DNA of 64,000 bases from positions 1-64,000 of the forward strand of contig NZ_QZCF01000003.1 of the NCBI RefSeq assembly GCF_003591485.1, written 5' to 3'. This stretch comes from Paenibacillus sp. 1011MAR3C5 (GTDB lineage Bacteria > Bacillota > Bacilli > Paenibacillales > Paenibacillaceae). The position numbers were made by a program, and so were the translations under genes. The notes under the pieces are model-generated. The model was not told where the DNA came from and did not search any database. It was given only the letters and a program-made list of their open reading frames with translations. Below, in pieces: positions 1-11,203 of this stretch (position 1 is its first letter; each line of letters begins with the position of its first letter).

Positions 1-2431
1 GTCCAGTTGCGCCATCGGCCCCTGTCGGTCCAGTAGGTCCAGTTGCGCCATCGGCCCCTGTCGGTCCAGTTGGTCCAGTTGCGCCATCGGCCCCTGTCGG
101 TCCAGTAGGTCCAGTTGCGCCATCGGCTCCTGTCGGTCCAGTAGGTCCAGTCGCGCCATCTGCCCCTGTCGGTCCAGTAGGTCCAGTAGGTCCAGTCGCA
201 CCATCGGCCCCTGTCGGTCCAGTAGGTCCAGTCGCACCATCGGCCCCTGTCGGTCCAGTTGGTCCAGTTGCGCCATCGGCACCCGTAGCTCCAGTTGCGC
301 CATCAGCCCCGGTCGGTCCGGTTGGTCCAGTTGCGCCATCGGCACCCGTAGCTCCAGTTGCCCCATCAGCCCCGGTCGGTCCAGTTGGTCCAGTTGCGCC
401 ATCGGCACCCGTAGCTCCAGTTGCGCCATCAGCCCCGGTCGGTCCGGTTGGTCCAGTTGCGCCATCGGCACCCGTAGCTCCAGTTGCTCCAGCAGCCCCG
501 GTCGGTCCGGTTGGTCCAGTTGCGCCATCGGCACCTGTTGCTCCAGTTGCCCCGGTCGGTCCAGTCGCTCCGTCGGCCCCTGTTGCGCCAGTGGCACCCG
601 TCGGTCCAGTCGCTCCGTCGGCACCTGTTGCACCAGTCGCGCCATCAGCACCTGTAGGTCCAGTTGGTCCAGTAACGCCACTGTCTACTTCCAGTCTAAC
701 AATTGCAGATCCTTCTGTGACAGTAATATCGAGCGTATCAGATTCAAAGATCAGATTTTCGCCTAGGCCAACTGTTGCAGCTCCTGTTGGTCCGATAACA
801 TTAAACAGTAAGTCACCTTCAAAAGTTCCCGTAGGTCCAGTCGGTCCAGTCGGTCCAGTCGCCCCGTCCGCGCCAGTCGGTCCAGTCGCGCCAGTTGCGC
901 CATCCACACCAGTCGGTCCAGTTGCGCCATCCACGCCAGTTGGTCCAGTCGCACCGTCGGCACCCGTCGGTCCAGTCGCGCCAGTCGCACCGTCGGCACC
1001 AGTCGGTCCGGTCGCTCCAGTTGCGCCAGTCGCGCCGTCCGCACCAGTTGGTCCGGTCGCTCCAGTTGCGCCAGTCGCGCCGTCCGCCCCAGTCGGCCCG
1101 GTCGCTCCAGTTGCGCCAGTCGCGCCGTCCGCGCCAGTTGGTCCAGTCGCTCCAGTTGCGCCGTCCGCGCCAGTTGGTCCGGTCGCTCCAGTTGCACCAG
1201 TCGCACCGTCCGCGCCAGTTGGTCCGGTCGCTCCAGTTGCGCCAGTCGCGCCGTCCGCGCCAGTTGGTCCAGTCGGTCCAGTTGCGCCAGTCGCACCGTC
1301 GGCACCAGTCGCGCCAGTCGCACCGTCGGCACCAGTTGGTCCAGTCGCGCCAGTCGCACCAGTCGCACCGTCGGCACCAGTCGGTCCAGTCGGTCCGGTC
1401 GCTCCAGTTGCGCCAGTCGCGCCGTCCGCACCAGTTGGTCCGGTCGCTCCAGTTGCGCCAGTCGCGCCGTCCGCCCCAGTCGGCCCGGTCGCTCCAGTTG
1501 CGCCGTCCGCGCCGTCCGCGCCAGTTGGTCCGGTCGCTCCAGTTGCACCAGTCGCACCGTCCGCACCAGTTGGTCCAGTTGGTCCAGTCGGTCCAGTCGC
1601 GCCAGTAGCTCCCGCACCCGTTGCTCCAGTCGGACCTGTCGGTCCAGTCGGTCCAGTAGCGCCGTCCGCGCCCGTAGCACCAGTGGCACCCGTTGCCCCC
1701 GTTGCCCCTGTTGGTCCGGTAGTTCCGGTACCATACGCACCAGTTGGCCCAGTGGCTCCAGTCGCGCCCGTAGCACCAGTTGCACCAGTTGCGCCTGTTG
1801 GTCCGGTAGTTCCGGTACCATACGCACCAGTTGGCCCAGTGGCTCCAGTCGCGCCCGTAGCACCCGTTGCACCCGTTGCCCCTGTTGGTCCGGTAGTTCC
1901 GGTACCATACGCACCAGTAGGCCCAGTGGCTCCAGTCGCGCCCGTAGCACCCGTTGCACCCGTTGCCCCTGTTGGGCCTGTTGTGCCAGTACTACCTGTG
2001 GGTACTTCCAGACGAACAGTTGCGGAACCTTCAGAAACGACAATGTCTAGTGTGTCGGATTCAAAGATCAGATCCTCACCAAAGCCAACTGTAGCTGAAC
2101 CAATTGGTCCGATGACATTGAATAACTCTTCGCCGGGATTGATAGTTCCAGTTGGTCCCCGACGGCCTCTTTTCCCTCTTTCACCGTCTTTGCCTCTTTT
2201 CCCGCGTCTTCCTTCCGGCCCAATTGGGCCTTCTGGTCCTGGAGGTCCTGGAGGCCCTCTGTGGCCTCTTGGTCCGCGGATAAAGGTTACTTTTTTGCAG
2301 TCGTCATTCTTCCATTTTTTCTTTTTCTTCTTCCCGCAATGAGAAGAATCGCCCGAATGAATGGATAACGTACTGTTTGAGCGACGTTTGATTATCTTGA
2401 TAGATTTCTTTTTGCTAGATGGATAATCCAG
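1..2431 (-). CDS. Collagen-like spore-surface protein, 3' end outside the window
   Basis: The minus strand reads an uninterrupted Gly-X-Y collagen repeat (mostly [18 protein letters not shown]) through the window edge, so at least 810 codons are present and the C-terminus is missing. The N-terminus is short and very basic (Lys/Arg clusters, about residues 6-45), then comes a [10 protein letters not shown] type collagen stretch. Two non-collagen modules of about 50 residues interrupt the repeat (see separate entries). No ATG, TTG or useful GTG follows the SD; the best start is CTG at 2431, 6 nt after AAGGAGGTG (the GTG inside the SD is the alternative). By family this is a BclA/BclB-like filament protein of the exosporium or spore surface; that role is inferred from repeat type, basic N-terminus and its two paralogous neighbours. 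Confidence 0.85.
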   Translation of the reverse strand, partial: MDYPSSKKKSIKIIKRRSNSTLSIHSGDSSHCGKKKKKKWKNDDCKKVTFIRGPRGHRGPPGPPGPEGPIGPEGRRGKRGKDGERGKRGRRGPTGTINPGEELFNVIGPIGSATVGFGEDLIFESDTLDIVVSEGSATVRLEVPTGSTGTTGPTGATGATGATGATGATGPTGAYGTGTTGPTGATGATGATGATGATGPTGAYGTGTTGPTGATGATGATGATGATGPTGAYGTGTTGPTGATGATGATGATGADGATGPTGPTGPTGATGAGATGATGPTGPTGPTGADGATGATGATGPTGADGADGATGATGPTGADGATGATGATGPTGADGATGATGATGPTGPTGADGATGATGATGPTGADGATGATGADGATGATGPTGPTGADGATGATGATGPTGADGATGATGATGPTGADGATGATGPTGADGATGATGATGPTGADGATGATGATGPTGADGATGATGATGPTGADGATGATGPTGADGATGPTGVDGATGPTGVDGATGATGPTGADGATGPTGPTGPTGTFEGDLLFNVIGPTGAATVGLGENLIFESDTLDITVTEGSAIVRLEVDSGVTGPTGPTGADGATGATGADGATGPTGATGATGADGATGPTGATGATGADGATGPTGPTGAAGATGATGADGATGPTGPTGADGATGATGADGATGPTGPTGADGATGATGADGATGPTGPTGADGATGATGADGATGPTGPTGADGATGPTGPTGADGATGPTGPTGPTGADGATGPTGPTGADGATGPTGPTGADGATGPTGPTGADGATGPTGPTGADGATG
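671..834 (-). repeat. Non-collagen module, copy 2, inside the first collagen gene
   Basis: This is the second bead, with [25 protein letters not shown] and [10 protein letters not shown], about 1.2 kb of collagen repeat away from copy 1. Most positions are identical to copy 1, showing that the protein was built by duplication of a larger collagen-plus-bead unit. A further copy may lie beyond the window edge. Confidence 0.75.
1997..2146 (-). repeat. Non-collagen module, copy 1, inside the first collagen gene
   Basis: About 50 codons without Gly-X-Y periodicity lie between two collagen blocks. Key residues are [24 protein letters not shown] and [10 protein letters not shown]. It closely resembles copy 2 at 671-834, so it is a duplicated globular (probably beta-rich) bead on the collagen rod. 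Function unknown to me. Confidence 0.75.
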
Positions 2432-2466
2432 TTGAAACACCTCCTTGTATTCTCCCTTATATTACG
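2432..2466 (-). promoter_or_regulatory. Sigma-K-like -10 and RBS of the first collagen gene
   Basis: On the minus strand the string CGTAATATAA (2457-2466) precedes AAGGAGGTG, which is followed after 6 nt by CTG. The -10 fits the relaxed sporulation pattern C(A/G)TA-nn-ATA also found before the other two collagen genes. No sigma-A hexamer pair is evident. Assignment to sigma-K (late mother cell) is inference. Confidence 0.45.
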
Positions 2467-2614
2467 AAGAGCAGATAGATTCTGCATGTGCGTTCATTTA
2501 GTGTTTTTCCCTTATATTAGAAAATGTGTGAATGTACATGAGAGAGGGGAGGGTACAGAGCTCATAAAACAAGAGAATCCAAGTCATAGACTAGGCTTCT
2601 ACGAAGAATGATGA

Positions 2615-3722
2615 CTATTCGATTGTTAGACCTGCACTACCATAACCGACAACCGCATTTATAAGGTTAAAACCCGTTGCAACAGCAGAGTATACGAGTA
2701 GCAAACGTGTTTCTGTCGTTACGGGAATACTCAAGCCCGTTAGTGATGCATTACTAATTGTTCCGATATTTACGACGCCAGTTAAAGGAGGGGAGAGGCT
2801 GACAAGCGTCCCAGGGATAGGGTTGAAGATATTATCGGGGGTAGCAGAGCTATATAATTGAACTTGAATTGTTATTTCGGTTCCTGGAATATTGCGCCGG
2901 GTCCTGTCAAGTCAATTGCTCCGCCAAGAATAGTAGATGTTGGAGCGCTTGTACCAAATCCAAGCAGTCCGCCGGTACCTGCCAGTCCTCCTGCGATCGT
3001 TGTTAAAGCGAGGGCAAGCCCTGAAGCGTAAGGGATAATTGCGCCGCCGCCCGCACCGGTTGCCCCTGTTTGCCCAGTCGCACCGTCCGCACCTGTAGGT
3101 CCTGTTGGCCCAGTCGCGCCATCGGCGCCTGTAGCACCAGTTGCCCCATCAGCGCCGGTCTGCCCTGTAGGTCCAGTAGCGCCATCGGCGCCGGTTGGCC
3201 CTGCAGGTCCAGTCGCGCCGTCCGCGCCGGTTGGCCCTGTAGGTCCAGTAGCGCCGTCTGCACCAGTCGATCCTGTTGGCCCGGTTGTACCATCGACGCC
3301 GGTCGGTCCCGTTGGCCCGGTCGTGCCGTCGGCCCCGTAGCACCAGTTGCCCTATCTGCCCCGGTAGCACCAGTCGGCCCTGTAGGTCCCGTAGAGCCAG
3401 TTGCGCCAGTGGAACCAGTCGCTCCTGTAATACCAGTAGCCCCCGCAGCCCCTGTCGGCCCAGTCGCGCCGGTTGTGCCAGAAGGTCCCGTAGCCCCTGT
3501 CGCTCCTGTGTGTCCGCGTTTACCTCTTTTGCCGCGAGGCCCCTTTGGTCCTCTAGGGCCCCTATAGCACTCGCATTCATCTTTTTTTCCATGCTTGTAT
3601 GACTTTCGTTTCTTTTTGTTTTTGCTGCTGCTCGAATGCTTGGACAGGATGATGATCTCGTGATCTGGACCAGATCTTTTTTTAATCATACGCAACTTTT
3701 TGTACCCATCTTTTGCTTTCAG
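2615..3722 (-). pseudogene. Broken collagen-like gene with BclB-type C-terminal domain
   Basis: This gene starts like its neighbours (AAGGAGGTG, 6 nt, CTG at 3722) and encodes a basic N-terminus followed by [16 protein letters not shown] and GATGAT repeats. Two lesions break it. Near 3331-3337 one base of a G run (C run on the plus strand) is missing, so Gly-X-Y jumps to another frame; just before, a Gly is replaced by Arg (codon at 3351-3353). Near 2881-2896 roughly 80 nt are missing from the C-terminal domain compared with the gene at 3960, again out of frame. After correction the end reads as the BclB C-terminal domain ([31 protein letters not shown], stop at 2615). Homopolymer sequencing error could explain the first lesion but not the second. 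Confidence 0.8.
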
Positions 3723-3756
3723 TGAAAACACCTCCTTATCATTCACTTATTCTATG
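3723..3756 (-). promoter_or_regulatory. Sigma-K-like -10 and RBS of the broken collagen gene
   Basis: CATAGAATAA (3747-3756, minus strand) fits the sigma-K -10 pattern CATANNNTA exactly and is followed by AAGGAGGTG and, after 6 nt, CTG. This is the best match of the three collagen promoters. Confidence 0.5.
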
Positions 3757-3896
3757 AAAAAGTAATAGAAATGGCTTGTACGTTCTGGAGGAAAAATTAA
3801 AAGATAATAGGCTAGAGTAGGAGAGTTAGGGGATAAATGTGAATATAGTAATTATGTAAAAAGAGGGTAAGAGAAATCGTTTTTTTTCTATAATAT

Positions 3897-3936
3897 AAAA
3901 AGAACAAAAACAGACCAAGCTGGCACTTGGTCTGTT
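3897..3936 (-). terminator. Rho-independent terminator of the third collagen gene
   Basis: CAGACCAAG and CTTGGTCTG form a perfect 9-bp stem with a 6-nt loop (3911-3934); on the minus strand it is followed by TTTTTGTTCTTTTT. It lies just after the stop at 3960. Confidence 0.9.
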
Positions 3937-3959
3937 GGGAATAGGGAGTCGGATACGGT

Positions 3960-6220
<2,261 letters not shown>

Positions 6221-6306
6221 GGCTAATGTGTAGGTTTGCTTGGGTGCAGGATAGATGTGCGCGTAGGTATTGACCTATTTTTAGAAAAATGGGCGCTTGA
6301 TCAAGG

Positions 6307-6356
6307 TTGACAACAGTTTATGAGAATGTTTATCATTTAAATGATAATAGTTATCA
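6307..6356 (+). promoter_or_regulatory. Sigma-A promoter overlapped by two Fur boxes
   Basis: TTGACA (6307-6312) is followed after 18 nt by TATCAT (6331-6336). Two 7-1-7 Fur motifs overlap and follow the -10: TGAGAATGTTTATCA (6321-6335, 13 of 15 to the consensus arms) and TGATAATAGTTATCA (6342-6356, all but one arm position). This predicts iron repression of the gene starting at 6431. Confidence 0.75.
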
Positions 6357-6430
6357 GTGTATAGGCGGATAAAAGGGAAGCGTCCGAATAAGACAGCCCT
6401 TGTTCTGTGCGCGGAAAGGGGTTGGAATCA

Positions 6431-7231
6431 ATGCAGACGGGGACCAAACAGCCATGGAACTGGCTTCTATTCCCATTCTCCGCCGTGACGGCAGGGCCGT
6501 ATGGCGTGTTCGCCGCTACGGTCGGGCATGGGGTATATTCGATTGAAGATGAATCCGAGTGGGACAAGCTGAGTGCAGGCTTGCCTGATACGACGGGAAT
6601 CCACCGGCTTCAGCTGCACCAGGAGCTGCTTCATGCTTGCACGAATAACGGTTTGTATGAGTGGAACGGAGAAGTGTGGGAGCAAGATGGCTTGACACTG
6701 CCCTGCTATCAATGCCGCAGGCTTGGAGGCGCATGCTACGCCTCAACGTCGGATGGTCTATGGATCCGGACGGGGTCGAAGTGGGGGCAGCTCTCTTGCG
6801 AGGGGAAGCATGTATTCGATTTTCTAAGCCTCCCGCAATATGTCATTGTCGGACATGACACCGGCATTTCCTTATACGACAGGTTCATGGATGAATGGGC
6901 ACATTTTGAGCTGCAGCGCAGTATTACCAGCCTTGCTGTCTATCGGGGGCATCTGATCGGCGCGACGGATCAGGGGGAATTGGTGGTAGGGGATAAGAAA
7001 GGCCGATTCGACCGGATTCAATTTGGGAAAAAGATCATTTATTCCATAGTCTCGAAGCGGGGCGGGCTTTATGTGTGCACGGATCAAGGGCTATTCAAGC
7101 TCGTATACATAGCAGACCGTCTGGTGCTGTTGTCTGTCCAGCTTGGATTCCCGGTGACGGATGTCGACGTTCTGGGGGATCAGATCTATATGGCGACGCT
7201 GTTCCATGGGATTCAGACGAAATCGCTGTAA
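6431..7231 (+). CDS. Beta-propeller-like repeat protein of unknown function, Fur-box controlled
   Basis: 266 residues. The start at ATG 6431 is preferred over the upstream GTG at 6407 because AAAGGGG sits 9 nt before it. The protein is built of 5-6 short repeats of the type 'GVYSIEDESEWDKL', 'GLYEWNGEVWEQD', 'GLWIRTGSKWGQL', 'GISLYDRFMDEWAHF', 'GLFKLVYIADRLV', each a Gly-hydrophobic strand followed by an aromatic turn, as in WD40/YVTN-type propellers. There is no signal peptide or membrane segment, so a cytoplasmic location is likely. I do not recognise a specific family. The double Fur box upstream suggests a role in, or response to, iron starvation; the downstream AraC gene is separated by a terminator. 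Confidence 0.75.
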   Translation: MQTGTKQPWNWLLFPFSAVTAGPYGVFAATVGHGVYSIEDESEWDKLSAGLPDTTGIHRLQLHQELLHACTNNGLYEWNGEVWEQDGLTLPCYQCRRLGGACYASTSDGLWIRTGSKWGQLSCEGKHVFDFLSLPQYVIVGHDTGISLYDRFMDEWAHFELQRSITSLAVYRGHLIGATDQGELVVGDKKGRFDRIQFGKKIIYSIVSKRGGLYVCTDQGLFKLVYIADRLVLLSVQLGFPVTDVDVLGDQIYMATLFHGIQTKSL

Positions 7232-7283
7232 CACGAGCAGCTTCTGTAAGCCAGAGAGCAAAACCTTGCTTGCCAAAGGGGAG

Positions 7284-7328
7284 AGCCTTGATTCTACGAT
7301 GAGCCATCGGTAGAGCAGGGCTTTTTTT
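7284..7328 (+). terminator. Rho-independent terminator after the propeller gene
   Basis: AGCC...TTCTAC pairs imperfectly with GTAGAGCAGGGCT around an 11-nt loop and is followed by seven T. Confidence 0.7.
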
Positions 7329-7448
7329 GCTGAATAGACGTAGACGGCATCCGCGAGAAATAGAGTATGGACAAACGATCTGCACTTCAAGTAACATGGC
7401 AGTATTCATGGGAATTAATGCAGCTATGCATCGGGGAGAGAGATCAGC

Positions 7449-8300
7449 GTGTCAGAAGATTTATTGCTAACGTTTCGTTCGCCGCCTCTGCCTTTTTTTG
7501 TAGAGTCGAACCGAATTACATATCGACCAGGCGAGGAGCATCCCAACCGGACGAATCTTGGTGTATTCGACCTGCTGTTCGTGAATGAGGGAACGCTCTA
7601 TGTAGCCGAGGAGAATCATAAATGGACTTTGAAGCCGGGAGATGTGCTTATCTTGCGGCCGGATCGCTGGCATTACTCCTTTCGTCCTTGCGACGAGGAG
7701 ACCGTGTTCGATTGGGTGCACTTCCAGACCGTTGGAGCATGGGAGGAGACTGAGGACAATCAGCCCGGCAGCATCCGGGGCGATTATTATACGTATGCCA
7801 TTCGATTGCCGAAGAAGATGAAGCTTAATTACCCGGATGAAGCGAAGCTTATCTTCTCTCAGCTTCATGAAGCGGCAAAGAGCTCCTCACATGGCGCTTT
7901 CTGGGACCGGCAGCAGCGATTCCTGCATCTGCTTCAAATGCTGGATGAGGGCTGGCGTTCGGACGCGGCTAGAGCGGCTGTATCCGTAGCGGAGCGAGCA
8001 GCGGCTTACTTGAAATTGAATTACCGAACCTCCATCAGCAACACAATGCTGAGCGAGGTGCTTGATCTCCATACGAACTATATCACACGCTGTATGACGG
8101 AAGTGTTCGGCTGTACGCCGCAGCAATATTTGCTGTATTACCGCCTTGACCAAGCGAAGCTGCTGCTGATCAAGACCGACTGGACGATTGCGAGAGTAGC
8201 GGAGGAAACCGGCTTCCGGCAAACCCCGCATTTCTCGCGGCTGTTCGCATCCCACACAGGCATGCCACCGCTCAAATTCAGGAAGCGGTTTACGACCTAA
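7449..8300 (+). CDS. AraC-family transcriptional regulator
   Basis: 283 residues. The N-terminal half is a cupin-like sensor (LLFVNEGTLYVAEE, LKPGDVLILRPDRWH, about residues 40-75), typical of sugar-sensing AraC regulators. The C-terminal 100 residues carry two helix-turn-helix units (ISNTMLSEVLDLHTNYITR; IARVAEETGFRQTPHFSRLF, ending with the PLKFRKRF signature). GTG start at 7449 follows a GGGGAGAGAG purine run. It stands alone between a terminator and the SRAP gene, so its target is unclear; neighbours do not suggest a sugar operon. An effector cannot be named from sequence alone. Confidence 0.85.
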   Translation: MSEDLLLTFRSPPLPFFVESNRITYRPGEEHPNRTNLGVFDLLFVNEGTLYVAEENHKWTLKPGDVLILRPDRWHYSFRPCDEETVFDWVHFQTVGAWEETEDNQPGSIRGDYYTYAIRLPKKMKLNYPDEAKLIFSQLHEAAKSSSHGAFWDRQQRFLHLLQMLDEGWRSDAARAAVSVAERAAAYLKLNYRTSISNTMLSEVLDLHTNYITRCMTEVFGCTPQQYLLYYRLDQAKLLLIKTDWTIARVAEETGFRQTPHFSRLFASHTGMPPLKFRKRFTT

Positions 8301-8428
8301 ATGATTAATCCCGGCAACTAAATCTGGACGTTCAAAATTATTTCGAGAGCTCCCATGCATAATTTACCTCCATCCTACAAAAACTGGATTCAATTACGCA
8401 GCCAAGAGGCTAAAGGAGCGATCCAGCG

Positions 8429-9103
8429 ATGATTGAACGGTTTTCGTTGACGGTGGATATGAGTGAGATCGTGGAGCGGTTTGGAATCAAAAAAGTGGTG
8501 GTCGGACACACGAATCGGTTCAACATAGCGCCGACACAGAACGTGTCCATCGTTATGAATGATCGGCATGAGACGCGCGTGCTGCAGGAAGCCAGATGGG
8601 GACTCTTTCCGTTTTGGGCCAAAGATTCGGTGAATGCCGATTATGCGGCTTTGCCGGATAAGCCATTCCTGCACCGGATGATGAAGCGCCAGCGCTGTGT
8701 TATTCCGTGCAGCGGATTTTACGGACAGAAGACCTTCGGCAAGGAGCGGGAGCCGAGAGCGATGCATACGGTTCTGCCCGGTCATGCTGTGCTTGGCATA
8801 GCCGGAATGTATGACTGCTGGCGTCATTCAAGCGGCAAGGAAGTGCGTGCTTTCACCATGCTGACGGCTGCAACTAACGGATCGATGTCGGTTTGGCAGC
8901 CGCGCTTGCCAATCGTGCTCGACGAGGAAGGCATCGAGGATTGGCTGAATCCGAAATTGACGGAATTCAGTAAGCTCCGCAAGCATATGGAGGTCCCGGA
9001 GAGCTACTTGCTGCGTTCCTATCCGGTCACAAACGCCGTCCATGATGAATGGTACGAAGCGCCTGATTGTATTAGGGAAATTGCGCTTCCTGATTTTGCA
9101 TAA
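8429..9103 (+). CDS. SRAP-family protein lacking the catalytic residues
   Basis: 224 residues, the usual SRAP (HMCES/YedK) length. Family landmarks are clear: NIAPTQ (about 32-37), WGLFPFWAKD, RCVIPCSGFY, MLTAATN, and RLPIVL. In active SRAP proteins Cys2 (MCGRF), Glu of GFYEW and His of the IHDRMP motif crosslink and release abasic sites in single-stranded DNA. Here these are MIERF, GFYGQ and WQPRLP, so Cys2, Glu and His are all replaced, and the NARAET DNA/active-site segment reads NADYAA. The fold probably persists as a non-catalytic ssDNA-binding or regulatory protein; this is inference. AAAGGAG precedes the ATG at 8429. Monocistronic, with a terminator at 9116. Confidence 0.85.
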   Translation: MIERFSLTVDMSEIVERFGIKKVVVGHTNRFNIAPTQNVSIVMNDRHETRVLQEARWGLFPFWAKDSVNADYAALPDKPFLHRMMKRQRCVIPCSGFYGQKTFGKEREPRAMHTVLPGHAVLGIAGMYDCWRHSSGKEVRAFTMLTAATNGSMSVWQPRLPIVLDEEGIEDWLNPKLTEFSKLRKHMEVPESYLLRSYPVTNAVHDEWYEAPDCIREIALPDFA

Positions 9104-9115
9104 CAAAGAAAAGAG

Positions 9116-9162
9116 AAGCTGGTCTTGTGCAGATTTAATATGCCGAGACCGGCTTTTTTTTG
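9116..9162 (+). terminator. Rho-independent terminator after the SRAP gene
   Basis: AAGCTGGTCT pairs with AGACCGGCTT around a loop of about 19 nt, followed by eight T. Confidence 0.85.
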
Positions 9163-9287
9163 TAGTGGATAATATCTGAATTAATCTCTAATTTTTTCCT
9201 ATTTTTTCATCATACCCCTTATAATAGAGGGAGTTAACGCTTTTTGCCGCAGATTCATAAAAAATAGATGCAGAAAGGGTGAAGCCG

Positions 9288-10127
9288 TTGGACATGATTT
9301 TTACGGTAGATCTGGAAGACTGGTTTTGCAGCCCGGAGTTGTCACTTGCCGATTGGAAGCGCTATCCATTCAGATTGGAGAAGCCAACGCATCTGCTGCT
9401 TGATATGCTGGACGAAAAGAATGCGAAAGGGACGTTTTTTGTATTGGGCTGGATAGCAGAGCATAAGCCTGAGCTGGTGAAGGAGATTCACCGGCGTGGT
9501 CATGAGATTGCATCGCATGGATATGCTCACCGACTGGTGTATGAGCAGTCGCGCCTGGAATTTAAAGAGGATATCCGGCATTCGAAGCTGCTGCTGGAGC
9601 AGCTGACCGGTTCAGAAGTTCGCGGTTATCGGGCACCGTGCTTCTCGATGACGGAATGGGGACTGGAGCTGCTGGAGGAAGAGGGCTTCAACTATGATTC
9701 AAGCTTAATGCCCAATTCATTCGCGGGCGAATCCGAGCGGCTGCGCGGATATCCAAATCTGAATGCCGGTTCCTCATTCCGGATTAGAAGAAGGCTGATC
9801 GAATATCCATTACCGGCGCAAAGGATCGGAGGGCTGCATATTCCCTGGGGAGGCGGAGGGTATTACCGGTTGTATCCGTACGAAGTATTTCGTTACGGTG
9901 TGCAGTCATGGCTGAAGCGCCATGATTATTTCCTGTTTTATATTCATCCGTATGATTTGGACAAGGAGCAGCCGCGCATATTCCAATCGACGTGGTCTAA
10001 CAGCTTCAGAAGATATTACGGGCTTGGCGGGACTCACCGGAAAATCGAGCGAATGTTGAATGACTACGACTGCATGTCAATTGAGCATTACGAGCATCAA
10101 GCCTTAGGCATGGTCCGGCATGGCTGA
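9288..10127 (+). CDS. NodB-type polysaccharide deacetylase
   Basis: About 279 residues. The NodB homology domain is complete: TVDLEDWF near the N-terminus (catalytic Asp pair as in exopolysaccharide-type deacetylases), GTFFVLGWIAEHKPELV, EIASHGYAH (metal His), GYRAPCFSMT, and a C-terminal 'FYIHPYDLD' His motif. There is no signal peptide, unlike cell-wall deacetylases, so a cytoplasmic role on a nucleotide- or lipid-linked sugar is likely, as in the exosortase/EPS-associated subgroup. Start choice: GAAAGGG lies 8 nt before TTG 9288; ATG 9294 is an alternative. The stop overlaps the next gene by 8 nt, so the two are coupled. The sugar substrate is unknown. Confidence 0.8.
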   Translation: MDMIFTVDLEDWFCSPELSLADWKRYPFRLEKPTHLLLDMLDEKNAKGTFFVLGWIAEHKPELVKEIHRRGHEIASHGYAHRLVYEQSRLEFKEDIRHSKLLLEQLTGSEVRGYRAPCFSMTEWGLELLEEEGFNYDSSLMPNSFAGESERLRGYPNLNAGSSFRIRRRLIEYPLPAQRIGGLHIPWGGGGYYRLYPYEVFRYGVQSWLKRHDYFLFYIHPYDLDKEQPRIFQSTWSNSFRRYYGLGGTHRKIERMLNDYDCMSIEHYEHQALGMVRHG

Positions 10128-11070
10128 CCGGGTAGAGCGGATCATCGGCAAGCCAGCCGATGGCAGCGTGGCAGAGTTATTCCGAGATGATGAGCTTCTG
10201 ACCTGCATGGCTTATTTATTCGCGCGAGAATCGGGCATACGATTGCCTGAAAGGTACAGGATAAGCCATTCTGTGCTGGAAAGGCTGAAAGAACGTGGAT
10301 GGGTATCCCCCGCCGGAAGATTGCTGGACAGAAGACTTGCCTATAGCTGTTATGAGTATGAACGGCAACTATATCGCAAGGAACGGCTGGACCAGCTGCT
10401 CCTTGAAGAAGCGTCGGGCAGGCGAAGCATTGCGGACATTTGCTGCGGCGGGGGCGCTACGATCTTTGCTTTGCTGAAGGCGGAATGGCGGGAGCGGGTA
10501 TGCGGAATTGATGGTGCAAGTGAACAGATTGGGCTTATGCGGAAGCTGCTGGAGATGGAAGGCAGTTATGAACGGGTACATACGAGCGTTGCAGGCACAG
10601 CGGCGTTTGCAGTGGACAGCTTAGCGGATGGACAGCGAATTGAAACTCATATCGGTGACATTCACCGGCTGCCTTGGAAGGAAGCGAGCTTTGATATGGT
10701 CATTTGCCGAGCGGCGCTGCACTATCTGGATGTCAGGACGGCAATCGGGGAGATGTATCGCGTGCTTGAACCTGGAGGAAAGCTGTTTTTGCTTGTTCAC
10801 GGCTCGGGTTATCCGCTAGATTACTTGATTCGCAGGCGGATGATATGGAGGATAGAGACGATCGCATATGCTCTTCGGAAGCTGCGTCCGGTATTTGGGG
10901 CTGAGCATGACCTAGACCATTCGCAAGGGCGTTATTTGAAAAGGAAACAGGTGGAGAGCTTCATAACCGAGGCCGGATTCAAACATATCCGTTATTATAC
11001 GGACAAGCACCGGATGATACTGGGACGATTCCCTGTATATTTTGCAATTGTGGCTGAGAAGCCGGAATGA
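10120..11070 (+). CDS. Class I SAM-dependent methyltransferase
   Basis: 316 residues. A Rossmann-type methyltransferase core occupies about residues 100-235: motif I 'IADICCGGGATIFALL', acidic 'GIDGASEQIG', motif 'IHRLPWKEASFDMVICRAALHYL' and 'EMYRVLEPGGKLFLLVHG', as in UbiE/Methyltransf_11 proteins. The first 95 residues and the Arg-rich C-terminus have no family I recognise. The gene starts inside the end of the deacetylase (ATG 10120), so translation is coupled and both enzymes probably modify the same sugar or glycolipid. The acceptor is unknown. Confidence 0.8.
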   Translation: MADRVERIIGKPADGSVAELFRDDELLTCMAYLFARESGIRLPERYRISHSVLERLKERGWVSPAGRLLDRRLAYSCYEYERQLYRKERLDQLLLEEASGRRSIADICCGGGATIFALLKAEWRERVCGIDGASEQIGLMRKLLEMEGSYERVHTSVAGTAAFAVDSLADGQRIETHIGDIHRLPWKEASFDMVICRAALHYLDVRTAIGEMYRVLEPGGKLFLLVHGSGYPLDYLIRRRMIWRIETIAYALRKLRPVFGAEHDLDHSQGRYLKRKQVESFITEAGFKHIRYYTDKHRMILGRFPVYFAIVAEKPE

Positions 11071-11126
11071 GAGATAAAGCGCAGATGAAGAGAGCTTGCA
11101 GCAAATAGGAAAGCTATGCATCAGAG

Positions 11127-11165
11127 AAACCTCCGAATCGGTAGATTCGGAGGTTTCTTGTTGCT
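11127..11165 (+). terminator. Rho-independent terminator of the deacetylase-methyltransferase operon
   Basis: AAACCTCCGAATC and GATTCGGAGGTTT form a perfect 13-bp stem with a 4-nt loop, followed by CTTGTT. It also lies after the convergent etfA and may serve both strands. Confidence 0.85.
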
Positions 11166-11203
11166 GCGGTCAGAGTGCAGACAGTAAGAGAAAAGCTCTC
11201 TTG

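Noticed and set aside
591..2342. Plus-strand frame rich in Pro, Val and Ala (PVGPVAP repeats), 583 codons
   Set aside because: It is the antisense shadow of the Gly-X-Y collagen gene; the minus frame has RBS, basic N-terminus and collagen periodicity.
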